A stretch of 64,000 bases of DNA from NCBI RefSeq assembly GCF_002075795.1, contig NZ_CP020472.1:3579001-3643000 (forward strand), given 5' to 3'. The notes beneath the pieces were generated by a model that saw only the letters and a list, made by a program, of their open reading frames with translations, was not told the DNA's origin and ran no database searches. Made by a program: the position numbers and the translations under genes. Shown piece after piece: positions 1-8,843 of this stretch; positions within the stretch are counted from its first letter, which is position 1, and each line of letters starts with the position of its first letter. This stretch comes from Shewanella japonica. GTDB taxonomy: Bacteria; Pseudomonadota; Gammaproteobacteria; Enterobacterales; Shewanellaceae.

Positions 1-1164
1 CTTTCCGCTACGACCTTGTACATATACCTTGTCTCCAACCACAACCGGTTGTGAGAATAAACCATCACTATCAACCTCAACTCGCCCAGCTACTTCGCCA
101 GTGTTGCGGTCGATAAAGTGTAGATAACCTTCAAAGTCACCTACAACAATATAAGAACCAATAACGGCAGGAGATGTTAAGCTACGGTTTGTTAACGTAG
201 TATTACTCCAAAGCTCTAAACCATTTCGTCTGTCTACTGAATAGATACGACTATGGTCATCAACTAAGTATAGTCCAACACCTGCATAGGCCAATTCATT
301 AAAGCTTGAATACTTACGTGTCCAAACAACACGACCCGTTCTCAGCTCCATTGACACTAAGTTACCATTGTAACTTACCGCGTATAAATTATCGCCCAAA
401 ATTAACGGTGTCATGTCCACATCGGCCATACGAGTAAACTCGTTACCACCGGTTGGATTATATACCGCTTGTTCCCAAGCAACTTGACCGTTATTTTTTA
501 CTACTACCGCTATTTTACCATCAGCCGTACCAAGGAAGAAACCACCAGAATCATATGCTGGAGAACCTGTTCCACGAAGGGTCAAGTTAGGTAGTTGCAT
601 TTCATGACTCCATAACTTGGTGCCATCTGCAATTGAAAAAGACTCCAGGTTACCATCACTGGTATGCACTGCGACAGAATCTTCCGATACCGTAGGAACT
701 GACAGTAACTCACCACTTGCTATAGCGCTCCACTGGGTTTCACCCGTTTTTGCATCTAAAGCAACTAATAAACCTGACTCACCACCCACAAATACTTTGT
801 TACGGCCAACGGTTACACCCGCAGCGATACGCGCTTCTTTTGTTTTAGCCAGCGCAGTATCTTTAAATTCTGACGCTAAATCTTTACGCCAAGCTACTTC
901 ACCAGTTTCTTCATTATAAGCAACAACTGTCCCATTACGATCAGCGGCATACACGTGACCATAAAAAATAGCTGGTTTTAACTGCGAGTAGTAATCGCCT
1001 ACACCATTGCCAACGTTTACTTCCCAGTTCACTTCAGGAAAGACAGTGGCTTGAATTTCTGTAAGTTCTGTTACGACTTCTTCTTCGGTATCACTTGAAG
1101 AGCAAGCCGATAGCATTGCGACACTTAATCCAGCAGCAAGCAAGGTTTTGCATAAAGACTTCAT
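1..1164 (-). CDS. bamB: BamB, outer-membrane assembly lipoprotein (partial, C-terminus cut by window edge)
   Basis: Outer-membrane beta-barrel assembly (BAM) complex lipoprotein, an eight-bladed propeller that binds BamA. The ATG at 1164 opens a lipoprotein signal (MKSLCKTLLAAGLSVAMLSAC, shown here only as its start and its lipobox LSAC), then PQQ-like propeller repeats with recurring W-x-W/T blade ends. 388 codons are visible, close to the usual full length, so only a few residues lie beyond base 1. An AAGGA ribosome site precedes the ATG. It lies 12 bases after yfgM in the hisS-yfgM-bamB order typical of gammaproteobacteria, which supports the call. No stop codon is seen because the window ends. 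Confidence 0.93.
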   Translation of the reverse strand, partial: MKSLCKTLLAAGLSVAMLSACSSSDTEEEVVTELTEIQATVFPEVNWEVNVGNGVGDYYSQLKPAIFYGHVYAADRNGTVVAYNEETGEVAWRKDLASEFKDTALAKTKEARIAAGVTVGRNKVFVGGESGLLVALDAKTGETQWSAIASGELLSVPTVSEDSVAVHTSDGNLESFSIADGTKLWSHEMQLPNLTLRGTGSPAYDSGGFFLGTADGKIAVVVKNNGQVAWEQAVYNPTGGNEFTRMADVDMTPLILGDNLYAVSYNGNLVSMELRTGRVVWTRKYSSFNELAYAGVGLYLVDDHSRIYSVDRRNGLELWSNTTLTNRSLTSPAVIGSYIVVGDFEGYLHFIDRNTGEVAGRVEVDSDGLFSQPVVVGDKVYVQGRSGK

Positions 1165-1176
1165 TCGGCTAATTCC

Positions 1177-1797
1177 TTATGCCTTGTTTAAATTGTCTAG
1201 CTTCATTTGTAGCGCAGGGCTTGCTAATGCACCGCCATTATCAATTGCAGCTTGATAAGCAACTCGTGCTTTATCCATATCGCCTTGACGCACTAAAAAG
1301 TCACCTTTCAATTCATCACGCTGTGCATTAAATGCTTCATCTGTCACTTGATCTAATGTTGCAAGTGCAGTGCCTAAGTTACCTTGCTCAGCTTGAACTC
1401 GTGATAAACGAATTGTTGCTAGTGACGCTAAAGAAGCACCTGGATTTGAAGCAATAATTTTTGTAAAAGCAGTTTCTGCTTTATCTAAATCACCCGCTTC
1501 AACAGCTGCTTTTGCCGCCATTAACTCTAGCAACGCTTGGTAACCTTGTTGATCGTGTTGTTGACCAAACTCGCTCACTGCAGCCATTACCGCTGCGCTA
1601 TCAGCTGAATTAGCACTGATACTTTGGAATGCTTCAGAAGCGGCTTCTGCATTTTCTAATTTGACGTCAGAATAATAGTTCCAACCGTATAATCCACCCA
1701 GACCTACTACAGCGCCAACAATGATTGAGCTGCCGTAATCTTTCCAGAACTGCTTAATAGCATCGACTTGTTGTTCTTCTGTGCTATAAATTTCCAC
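1177..1797 (-). CDS. yfgM: YfgM, ancillary SecYEG translocon protein
   Basis: Single-pass inner-membrane protein whose periplasmic TPR-like part contacts periplasmic chaperones and the SecYEG translocon in E. coli. The N-terminus VEIYSTEEQQVDAIKQFW is followed by one membrane helix (about residues 20-42) and a helical TPR-like domain. Two GTG codons compete as start: 1803 and 1797. The AGGGGA ribosome site touches the first but sits about 7 bases before the second, and MEIY matches the known family N-terminus, so 1797 is chosen. It lies between hisS and bamB, both on the same strand with short gaps, and is probably co-transcribed with them. Confidence 0.9.
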   Translation of the reverse strand: MEIYSTEEQQVDAIKQFWKDYGSSIIVGAVVGLGGLYGWNYYSDVKLENAEAASEAFQSISANSADSAAVMAAVSEFGQQHDQQGYQALLELMAAKAAVEAGDLDKAETAFTKIIASNPGASLASLATIRLSRVQAEQGNLGTALATLDQVTDEAFNAQRDELKGDFLVRQGDMDKARVAYQAAIDNGGALASPALQMKLDNLNKA

Positions 1798-1849
1798 GCG
1801 CACTTCCCCTTTCTATTCAGTTCTGTTTTATATCAGCGTCACGCTGACA

Positions 1850-3124
1850 TTAAAATAATGATTTAATCGTGGTCGCCAAATCAGCTCGGGCAACCAAAAG
1901 TTGTTCGTTTTTATTTCTCAATGGTTTAACGGCGACTTGCTGGTTAGCAATTTCATCTTCACCAATGATAAGTGCGTATTCAGCGCCACTTCTATCTGCA
2001 CGTTTCATCTGCTTTTTGAAGTTACCGCCACCACAATGAGTCATGACTTTAAGCGTTGGCAGGTTTTGACGCAACTCTTGAGCAATTTTAATTGCTTCAA
2101 CAACACACTTTTCACCCATTGCTGTGACATAAACATCAACAACAGGTGCCACATCTTTATCAAGCTCTAGCGTTTGCAGTAGTAATACAATGCGCTCAAG
2201 GCCCATTGCAAAACCAACAGCAGGCGTATCTTTACCGCCTAACTGACCCACTAAGCCATCATAACGGCCACCAGCAAGAACAGTACCTTGCGAGCCTAAG
2301 CTGTCTGTTACCCACTCAAAAACCGTACGATTATAGTAATCTAATCCACGAACAAGACGAGGGTTAACTGTGTATTCGATGCCAACCGCGTCTAAGAGTT
2401 CACATAAGGTTGAAAAATGTGTTTTTGATTCTTCACCTAAGTAATCCATCAGTGCTGGTGCATCAGTTAAAATAGCCTGAACCTGCGGTGATTTAGAATC
2501 TAATACTCGTAATGGGTTTGAGTACATGCGACGCTTAGAATCTTCATCTAATTGTTCTTTGTGTTGCTCTAAAAATGCAATTAGCGCATCACGATAAGCA
2601 GCACGTTCCGCTGTATCACCAAGTGTATTCAGTTCCAGTTTTACGTGTTCTTTAATACCAAACGAATCCCAAAGGCGTGCAGATAACATTAATACTTCAG
2701 CATCAACATCAGCACTTGGAATACCATACACTTCTACACCAAACTGGTGGAATTGACGGTAGCGGCCTTTTTGAGGGCGCTCATGGCGGAACATGGGACC
2801 CATGTACCATAAACGTTGCTCTTGGTTATACAGTAAACCATGCTCATTACCAGCACGAACAGTAGACGCTGTACCTTCTGGACGCAGCGTTAAGCTGTCT
2901 TCATTGCGATCAGCAAAAGTGTACATCTCTTTTTCAACAATATCGGTGACTTCACCAATTGAACGTTTAAAAAGGTCAGTAGACTCAACAATTGGAGTTC
3001 GAATTTCACTGTAACCATAAGCACTAACCGTTGAGCGGATAACCGACTCGACTTGTTGCCATAATGGGCTTTGCGTTGGCAGAATGTCATTCATTCCGCG
3101 GATTGCTTGGATCTGTTTTGCCAC
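1850..3124 (-). CDS. hisS: Histidyl-tRNA synthetase
   Basis: Class II aminoacyl-tRNA synthetase charging tRNA-His, cytoplasmic homodimer. 424 residues, the usual length. Visible motifs: MNDILP near the N-terminus, motif 2 region [19 protein letters not shown], the histidine-specific LVRGLDYY segment, GGRYDGL, and motif 3 [11 protein letters not shown], followed by the C-terminal anticodon-binding domain. The start is a GTG at 3124 with an AGGCG ribosome site. It follows the ispG terminator, so it probably has its own promoter in the 130-base gap, and it heads the hisS-yfgM-bamB unit. Confidence 0.97.
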   Translation of the reverse strand: MAKQIQAIRGMNDILPTQSPLWQQVESVIRSTVSAYGYSEIRTPIVESTDLFKRSIGEVTDIVEKEMYTFADRNEDSLTLRPEGTASTVRAGNEHGLLYNQEQRLWYMGPMFRHERPQKGRYRQFHQFGVEVYGIPSADVDAEVLMLSARLWDSFGIKEHVKLELNTLGDTAERAAYRDALIAFLEQHKEQLDEDSKRRMYSNPLRVLDSKSPQVQAILTDAPALMDYLGEESKTHFSTLCELLDAVGIEYTVNPRLVRGLDYYNRTVFEWVTDSLGSQGTVLAGGRYDGLVGQLGGKDTPAVGFAMGLERIVLLLQTLELDKDVAPVVDVYVTAMGEKCVVEAIKIAQELRQNLPTLKVMTHCGGGNFKKQMKRADRSGAEYALIIGEDEIANQQVAVKPLRNKNEQLLVARADLATTIKSLF

Positions 3125-3206
3125 GTTGATTCGCCTGCTTACTTGCTCTATTAGATCGATTAATAATCGATGACCGAGAGCCTTAATTTATTTTCACGCC
3201 TTACAC

Positions 3207-3243
3207 AAAAAAACACCTACCATCGCTGGTAAGGTGTATTTTT
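3207..3243 (-). terminator. Rho-independent terminator between ispG and hisS
   Basis: Inverted repeat with arms 3213-3221 and 3228-3237 (ACACCTACC against GGTAAGGTGT, one bulge) and a six-base loop. Read on the minus strand it is followed by seven Ts (bases 3213-3207), so it terminates ispG transcription. Confidence 0.75.
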
Positions 3244-3257
3244 CATGTAAAGCAAAC

Positions 3258-4373
3258 TTATTCTGTTGCGTCTTTGATATCGATTCGATTTTGCATCATC
3301 GCCGCTTTTGCACGGATTTTGGCTTCTAATGAATCCACCAAATTATTGTTATCAAAACGCTCTTTTTGACGTTTACCATCGTCATAGTAACCACTTTTAC
3401 CATTGCTACCTGTTAGCCCAATATCTGATACTAATGCTTCGCCTGGGCCATTAACCACACAACCAATAATAGAAACATCCATGGCAGTAGTAATGTCTTC
3501 TAAACGCATTTCAAGTGCATTAACAGTATTGATCACATCAAACTCCTGACGAGAGCATGAAGGACAAGCAATAAAGTTAATACCACGACTGCGAATACGT
3601 AGCGACTTTAAGATATCAAAACCGACTTTGATTTCTTCAACGGGATCGGCTGCCAATGAAATACGCAAGGTATCACCAATACCTTCAGCTAATAGCATTC
3701 CTAAACCAACAGCTGATTTAACTGAGCCAGCACGAGCGCCGCCAGCTTCAGTAATACCTAAGTGCAAAGGTTGTTTGATTTGCTTAGCCAATAAGCGGTA
3801 TGACTCAACCGCTAAAAAGACATCCGATGCTTTAACACTGACTTTAAACTGGTCAAAGTTAAGGCGGTCTAAAATATCCACGTGTCGCATTGCAAATTCC
3901 AGCAATGCTTCTGGTGTTGGCTCATGGTATTTATCCATTAAATCTTTTTCTAATGAACCACCATTAACACCAATTCGAATTGGAATATTTTTATCACGCG
4001 CGCATTCAACAACGTTGCGAATACGTTCTTCGTTGCCAATATTTCCTGGGTTAATACGTAAACAATCAACACCGTATTCTGCAACTTTGAGTGCAATACG
4101 ATAGTCAAAGTGAATATCTGCCACCAAAGGCACGTTGACACTTTGCTTGATCACTTTGAATGCTTCAGCCGCATCCATAGTTGGCACAGAAACACGCACA
4201 ATATCTGCACCGACTTTTTCAAGTGCGCGAATTTGTGCAACCGTAGCTTCGACATCAGTCGTTTTAGTATTCGTCATCGACTGAACTGCAATAGGTGCGC
4301 CATCACCGATAGGGACATCGCCGACATAAATGCGGCTCGAAGGACGACGTATGATTGGAGATTCGTTATACAT
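3258..4373 (-). CDS. ispG: IspG/GcpE, 4-hydroxy-3-methylbut-2-enyl diphosphate synthase
   Basis: [4Fe-4S] enzyme of the MEP isoprenoid pathway that converts ME-cPP to HMBPP. 371 residues, standard for the short bacterial type. The TIM-barrel part begins with [19 protein letters not shown] and the C-terminal cluster-binding part carries the CPSC pair, the third cysteine in [11 protein letters not shown], and the conserved glutamate after it. Located downstream of rodZ (38-base gap) on the same strand and closed by a terminator, so it is the last gene of the rlmN-pilW-rodZ-ispG unit. Confidence 0.97.
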   Translation of the reverse strand: MYNESPIIRRPSSRIYVGDVPIGDGAPIAVQSMTNTKTTDVEATVAQIRALEKVGADIVRVSVPTMDAAEAFKVIKQSVNVPLVADIHFDYRIALKVAEYGVDCLRINPGNIGNEERIRNVVECARDKNIPIRIGVNGGSLEKDLMDKYHEPTPEALLEFAMRHVDILDRLNFDQFKVSVKASDVFLAVESYRLLAKQIKQPLHLGITEAGGARAGSVKSAVGLGMLLAEGIGDTLRISLAADPVEEIKVGFDILKSLRIRSRGINFIACPSCSRQEFDVINTVNALEMRLEDITTAMDVSIIGCVVNGPGEALVSDIGLTGSNGKSGYYDDGKRQKERFDNNNLVDSLEAKIRAKAAMMQNRIDIKDATE

Positions 4374-4411
4374 AATCTGTTGCTCTACTGCTTATCTAAT
4401 TACAATCAAGG

Positions 4412-5404
4412 TTACACTTTCGGCAAGGTTAATCGCGCTACACTGCCTTCTGAAAAGTCAGCTAAACTGACATTTTCACCATTAAATTGAAGGGTCACAA
4501 CTTGTGGAGCCCCTAAGATCAATTTGAACGGAGCAACGCCTTGTGCTTCAACCACTCTATCAACACCTTTGACACCATCAACAATGGTTTTGCCTGTTGC
4601 GTCAACGATATTCACCCAACAATCAGCACTGAAGCTCATAGAAATAGCATCTTGTGCAGCAACATTATCAGCAACCAAAGCGGATGCTGATTGTAACGCA
4701 GGCTCGACCACATTTTGTTGCGCATTATCAAGCATTACAACATCGGTACTCGTAGGCTCTACAGGTTGAACTGATGATGCCGGCAAATCTGAGTTGTTGC
4801 TTTGTTCATTTTGCAGGGCAGTCTGTTCATTTAACTGATCCGCTGGCTCAACATACGCCATATTAGGGTCGATTTCTGGCTCTAATAAATCTTCTGTTTG
4901 ACTAACAACATTTGCAGCTGCAACTTCTTCTACGGTAGGTTTGGATAAATCTATCCCACTTAACATAGAGTCTTTTTGCACCCACCACACAACTAGCAGC
5001 GCTAACAAAGCAAGGACAATTAAATATGTCACTATTGTTAAGCGGCTATCACGGGCTTCACGTGTGGTTTTGCGAGAAAAACTCTGCATTGCTGCAGTTT
5101 CATCTGGCAATTGTTGCGCTAAACATTGATGTACTGCATCTACATCTGCTTCGATGTATTTGGCATAGTTTTTCGCATATCCACGTGCATAGGTTGCTGA
5201 AGCGATATTATCAAATTTATCATTCTCAATATCTTCGATGATGCCAGGACGTAAATGTAATTGGGTTGCAACCGCATCAATCGATAACCCTTTTTTCTCT
5301 CGAGCTGTACGCAGCAACATACCAGCAGTAGATACTGCTTCAAGTATATCTGCCTGTTCAGCGTCACTCCCATTGGTTTGGGATGTTTGATTGTTATTTG
5401 TCAT
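4412..5404 (-). CDS. rodZ: RodZ, cytoskeletal HTH protein
   Basis: Cell-shape protein that links MreB to the cell-wall elongation machinery. 330 residues: N-terminal Cro/C1-type helix-turn-helix (about 28-90, with LRTAREKKGLSIDAVATQL), a basic juxtamembrane stretch, one membrane helix (about 122-142, LTIVTYLIVLALLALLVVWW), a Gln/Asn/Ser-rich periplasmic linker, and a C-terminal DUF4115 beta domain (about 250-330). Its ATG overlaps the pilW stop codon (TAATG), indicating translational coupling. Confidence 0.93.
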   Translation of the reverse strand: MTNNNQTSQTNGSDAEQADILEAVSTAGMLLRTAREKKGLSIDAVATQLHLRPGIIEDIENDKFDNIASATYARGYAKNYAKYIEADVDAVHQCLAQQLPDETAAMQSFSRKTTREARDSRLTIVTYLIVLALLALLVVWWVQKDSMLSGIDLSKPTVEEVAAANVVSQTEDLLEPEIDPNMAYVEPADQLNEQTALQNEQSNNSDLPASSVQPVEPTSTDVVMLDNAQQNVVEPALQSASALVADNVAAQDAISMSFSADCWVNIVDATGKTIVDGVKGVDRVVEAQGVAPFKLILGAPQVVTLQFNGENVSLADFSEGSVARLTLPKV

Positions 5405-6186
5405 TAATGCAAAGTAGCCCTGTATTCTTTCGCTTGTTCTGATGTCGGATATTTGGCAATTAAGGTAATACCATAGCGTTTAACCGCATCCTCATCTGCT
5501 AACTCGCGCGATATTTTTATTCCTAAAGCTAAACTTTCAGGCGTTTGCTCTGCCACTCGATGAAGACGGCTTAAGTTGAATTTAGCGCTATCGTAGTCAT
5601 TCTCTAAAATAGCTAAATCAATTAACTCCATTAAAGTGGACTTTCTTCTTGGGTCATAACGTAATGCATTTTCAAAGTACTGCTTCGCCTTTTCAGGCTC
5701 ACCTGCAGATAAACTGCACACGCCAAGGTTTTCATAACTTGACGCGGTACGTGTGTATTCTTTTGCATTAATCGCATTTTTGAACATAGCTTCAGCTTGC
5801 GAATATTTTTCTTGTTGGCATAAAAATACACCAAAGTTGTTCATCGCATCACCCGTTGCATCACTGGTATTAATTGCTTTTCTGTATGATTCTTCCGTGC
5901 GCTCAATATCACCTACAGTCTGGTAATAATAGGCCATCGCTGTGTGCACTGCGCTTAATTGCGGCGCATACTCAACAGCACGGTTTAAGTTGAACTTTGC
6001 CTGCTCCATATTGCCACGGTTAAGGTAAGTTAGGCCTAATTGCATTCTTTCTTTTGCAGCAGACTGTTTATCCAAGGTTCTTTCAGAAACAGGGATATCC
6101 GTACCAGTATACGTTCTTTCCGTTACACAACCCACTAAAGGCAGTGATAAAGTAGCAATCATTAAAAGCTTCGGCAATCCGTGCAT
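5404..6186 (-). CDS. pilW: PilW/PilF, type IV pilus biogenesis TPR lipoprotein
   Basis: Outer-membrane pilotin needed for multimerisation of the PilQ secretin. 260 residues from the ATG at 6186, which gives a clean lipoprotein signal ending LVGC; the frame stays open up to a TTG at 6213 but that would add residues before the signal, and an AGGCG ribosome site fits 6186. The rest is tandem TPR motifs (GLTYLNRGNMEQAKFNLNRA and following). It sits between rlmN and rodZ with a one-base stop/start overlap, the conserved order. Confidence 0.92.
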   Translation of the reverse strand: MHGLPKLLMIATLSLPLVGCVTERTYTGTDIPVSERTLDKQSAAKERMQLGLTYLNRGNMEQAKFNLNRAVEYAPQLSAVHTAMAYYYQTVGDIERTEESYRKAINTSDATGDAMNNFGVFLCQQEKYSQAEAMFKNAINAKEYTRTASSYENLGVCSLSAGEPEKAKQYFENALRYDPRRKSTLMELIDLAILENDYDSAKFNLSRLHRVAEQTPESLALGIKISRELADEDAVKRYGITLIAKYPTSEQAKEYRATLH

Positions 6187-6221
6187 GATTTTTACGCCTA
6201 TTAATCTATACAAACAATGAG

Positions 6222-7343
6222 TTAATCCATTGTGACCGAAATAGCACTCTCTTGCATGCGTTTTTTCGCAAGACGTTTAGTGCGGTCACGAATATCACCC
6301 GCTAATTGACCACAAGCAGCATCAATATCATCGCCACGTGTTTTACGAACGATAACAGTCAGCCCATATTCCATTAGCACTTTCGAGAATCGGTCAATTC
6401 TGGAATTAGAAGAGCGACCATAAGGCGAACCAGGATAAGGGTTAAATGGAATTAAGTTAATTTTACACGGTGTGTCTTTCATTAACTTGGCTAACTCGTG
6501 TGCTTGATCAGTACTGTCATTGATATGATCCAACATCACATACTCAACCGTTACACGGCCACGGTTAGCGTTTGATTTTGCTAAGTAACGACGAATACCA
6601 GCAAGGAACTCTTCCAATGGGTATTTTTTATTAACTGGAACTAACACGTCACGCAGTTCATCGTTTGGCGCATGAATACTCACAGCCAGAGCGACATCTA
6701 GCGCATCACCCAGTTTATCAAGCGCTGGAACAACACCAGAGGTTGATAAGGTGACACGACGTTTTGACAAGCTAAACCCAAAATCATCTAACATGATGTC
6801 CATTGCAGGGATCACATTAGCTAAGTTAAGTAATGGCTCACCCATGCCCATCATCACTACGTTTGTAATTGGTCGTTCGCCTGTTTCTTTTTGGAAACCT
6901 AAAAATTGCGATACTCGCCAAATTTGCCCAACAATTTCGCCAACCGTTAAGTTACGGTTAAAGCCCTGTTGAGCAGTAGAACAGAAGGTACACTCTAGCG
7001 CACAACCCACTTGAGATGACACACATAAAGTCGCTCTGTCTTCTTCAGGAATATAGACAGTTTCCACTTCTTGGCCTTGGCCAACATTGATAGCAAACTT
7101 AATCGTGCCATCTTCAGATTTTTGGAAGCTAGAAATTTCTGGCGCAACCACTTCACACTTACGAGCTAATTTAGCGCGTAGTGCTTTGTTAATGTTGTTC
7201 ATTTCTTCGAAGTCGCTAACACCAAAGTGATAAAGCCATTTCATCAATTGATCAGCACGGAACGGTTTTTCGCCCATTTCGGTGAATAACGCTCTCATTG
7301 CCTTTCGATCAAGATCCAATAAATTGATCTTTTTCTCACTCAT
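6222..7343 (-). CDS. rlmN: RlmN, dual-specificity 23S rRNA (A2503)/tRNA (A37) methyltransferase
   Basis: Radical-SAM enzyme making 2-methyladenosine in 23S rRNA and some tRNAs. 373 residues from the ATG at 7343 (GAGG ribosome site, 9-base spacing; the frame extends to a TTG at 7358). The radical-SAM cluster motif is CALECTFC, preceded by the SSQVGC segment, and the C-terminal methyl-carrying cysteine lies in AACGQLAGD. It heads the rlmN-pilW-rodZ-ispG unit. Confidence 0.97.
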   Translation of the reverse strand: MSEKKINLLDLDRKAMRALFTEMGEKPFRADQLMKWLYHFGVSDFEEMNNINKALRAKLARKCEVVAPEISSFQKSEDGTIKFAINVGQGQEVETVYIPEEDRATLCVSSQVGCALECTFCSTAQQGFNRNLTVGEIVGQIWRVSQFLGFQKETGERPITNVVMMGMGEPLLNLANVIPAMDIMLDDFGFSLSKRRVTLSTSGVVPALDKLGDALDVALAVSIHAPNDELRDVLVPVNKKYPLEEFLAGIRRYLAKSNANRGRVTVEYVMLDHINDSTDQAHELAKLMKDTPCKINLIPFNPYPGSPYGRSSNSRIDRFSKVLMEYGLTVIVRKTRGDDIDAACGQLAGDIRDRTKRLAKKRMQESAISVTMD

Positions 7344-7491
7344 CTTGTGTAACCTCAAAAAAACCTAAAACCTGCTAGCGGGCGGCGAATTATACAGATC
7401 CTTACAAAATTTCGCCAGTGTCACTGCATTAAAGCTTTGATACTTTCACGACTGTGCTAAAATTTCGTTGGACTAATATTGGTCTGCCATA

Positions 7492-7512
7492 TGGAGGTGT
7501 AATTCCACCTTT
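7492..7512 (+). promoter_or_regulatory. Ribosome site within a small hairpin before the CNNM gene
   Basis: The only good Shine-Dalgarno match, GGAGG at 7493-7497, lies 15 bases before the ATG at 7513, longer than ideal. AGGTG (7495-7499) can pair with CACCT (7506-7510), which would bury the site or bring it closer. A four-codon reading frame (ATG 7491, TAA 7500) overlaps it. This is a visual fold only. Confidence 0.3.
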
Positions 7513-8628
7513 ATGATAACTCTTATCATTATAGTATTTATCGCCATTGCAATCTCGTTTCTTTGCAGTGTATTTGAAGCGGTATTACTGTCTGTTACCC
7601 CTAGTTATATTGCCAACTTGGCAAAAACTAACCCTAAAGCCGCGAAACGGCTTGATAAACAGAAACAAAATGTGGAATCACCACTAGTTTCTATTCTGAC
7701 ATTAAATACCATCGCCCATACCGTGGGTGCCGCTGTTGCAGGCGCACAAGCTGCAAAAGTCTTTGGTGATGAAATGCTTGGAGTATTCTCTGGTGTGCTT
7801 ACCTTCTTGATTTTATTCTTTTCTGAAATCATTCCGAAAACATTAGGTGCTAACTATTGGCGTTCACTCGCTGCGCCTGTGTCTTTGATTTTGGTTTGGA
7901 TGGAAAGATTAACTAAACCGCTAATTTGGATGTCTTCTCAAGTGACCAAATTAATGGGGAAAGGCGATGAAGGCCAATATATCAGACAAGAAATGAGTGC
8001 GATGGCTGAAATAGGCTTGCGTTCAGGCGAGCTAGACAAACAAGAGTCATCAATTTTGACCCAAATGTTGTCAGTAAAAGAAATGCCAGTCTCTGCAATC
8101 ATGACGCCAAGAACGGTCATGTTTAAATTACCAATTCACTTGTCACAAGGTGAATTTGTACAGCAGTTTCTAGCGAAACCTTTTACGCGTATTCCTGTCT
8201 ACGAAGATGATCCGGATAATATTATCGGTTACGTTAACCGTAATAATATTATTCAAGCAGAACGATACACTCCAAAAGAATCTATTGGTGTGTTGAAAAA
8301 GAATCTGCTTGTGATCCCTGAAACCGCGAAGATATTACCGATTTTCGAGCTCATGATTAAGCGCAATACAAAAATTGCCATGATTGTGGACGAATACGGC
8401 TCAGGTGAAGGTATTGTGACATTAGAAGATATTGTCGAATCTTTACTAGGCTTAGAAATTGTCGATTCAAACGACCCTGTCACTGATATGCAGCAATTAG
8501 CGCGTAAACTGTGGGGCACGCGAATGAAACATAAAGGCATCGTATTATCTGATGATGGCGAGTTTACAAAACAAACAACCCAGCATACACCAGAGCCCGA
8601 GGTTGCGCCCAAAAATAGTACGATATAA
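7513..8628 (+). CDS. CNNM/DUF21-CBS membrane protein (HlyC/CorC-like family)
   Basis: Inner-membrane protein of the CNNM family implicated in magnesium/cobalt transport. 371 residues: N-terminal DUF21 domain with about four membrane segments (residues 1-160, e.g. FSGVLTFLILFFSEIIPKTLG), then two CBS motifs (about 195-320, MTPRTVMFKLP and IVDEYGSGEGIVTLEDIVESLLG). The C-terminal CorC_HlyC domain of longer members is absent; instead there is a polar tail. It is transcribed away from rlmN and closed by a strong terminator, so it is monocistronic. Substrate is not evident from sequence. Confidence 0.87.
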   Translation: MITLIIIVFIAIAISFLCSVFEAVLLSVTPSYIANLAKTNPKAAKRLDKQKQNVESPLVSILTLNTIAHTVGAAVAGAQAAKVFGDEMLGVFSGVLTFLILFFSEIIPKTLGANYWRSLAAPVSLILVWMERLTKPLIWMSSQVTKLMGKGDEGQYIRQEMSAMAEIGLRSGELDKQESSILTQMLSVKEMPVSAIMTPRTVMFKLPIHLSQGEFVQQFLAKPFTRIPVYEDDPDNIIGYVNRNNIIQAERYTPKESIGVLKKNLLVIPETAKILPIFELMIKRNTKIAMIVDEYGSGEGIVTLEDIVESLLGLEIVDSNDPVTDMQQLARKLWGTRMKHKGIVLSDDGEFTKQTTQHTPEPEVAPKNSTI

Positions 8629-8647
8629 AACAGTTTGATATTTCAAT

Positions 8648-8673
8648 AAAAAGGGAGCCTAGCTCCCTTTTTT
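8648..8673 (+). terminator. Rho-independent terminator after the CNNM gene
   Basis: AAAAAGGGAGC / GCTCCCTTTTTT with a three-base loop (CTA), a perfect stem followed by a T run, 20 bases after the stop. Confidence 0.9.
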
Positions 8674-8843
8674 GACTATGATTATTGCGACTTTGCCAAT
8701 AATAATACCCTCACAGAGTATTTATTTTTTGAGTCGTTTCCCAAAAAGGGGTTAACGCATTATCATGTCGCCAAGTTAATTACTTAAGCATTTACTAATA
8801 AGGGCTAATATCCAATTCGCTCTTACCATTTTTTGAGGACGAA

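Noticed and set aside
617..919. 100-residue plus-strand frame within bamB
   Set aside because: Antisense shadow of the bamB propeller; no ribosome site and no family resemblance.
3628..4104. 158-residue plus-strand frame within ispG
   Set aside because: Antisense shadow of a highly conserved enzyme gene.
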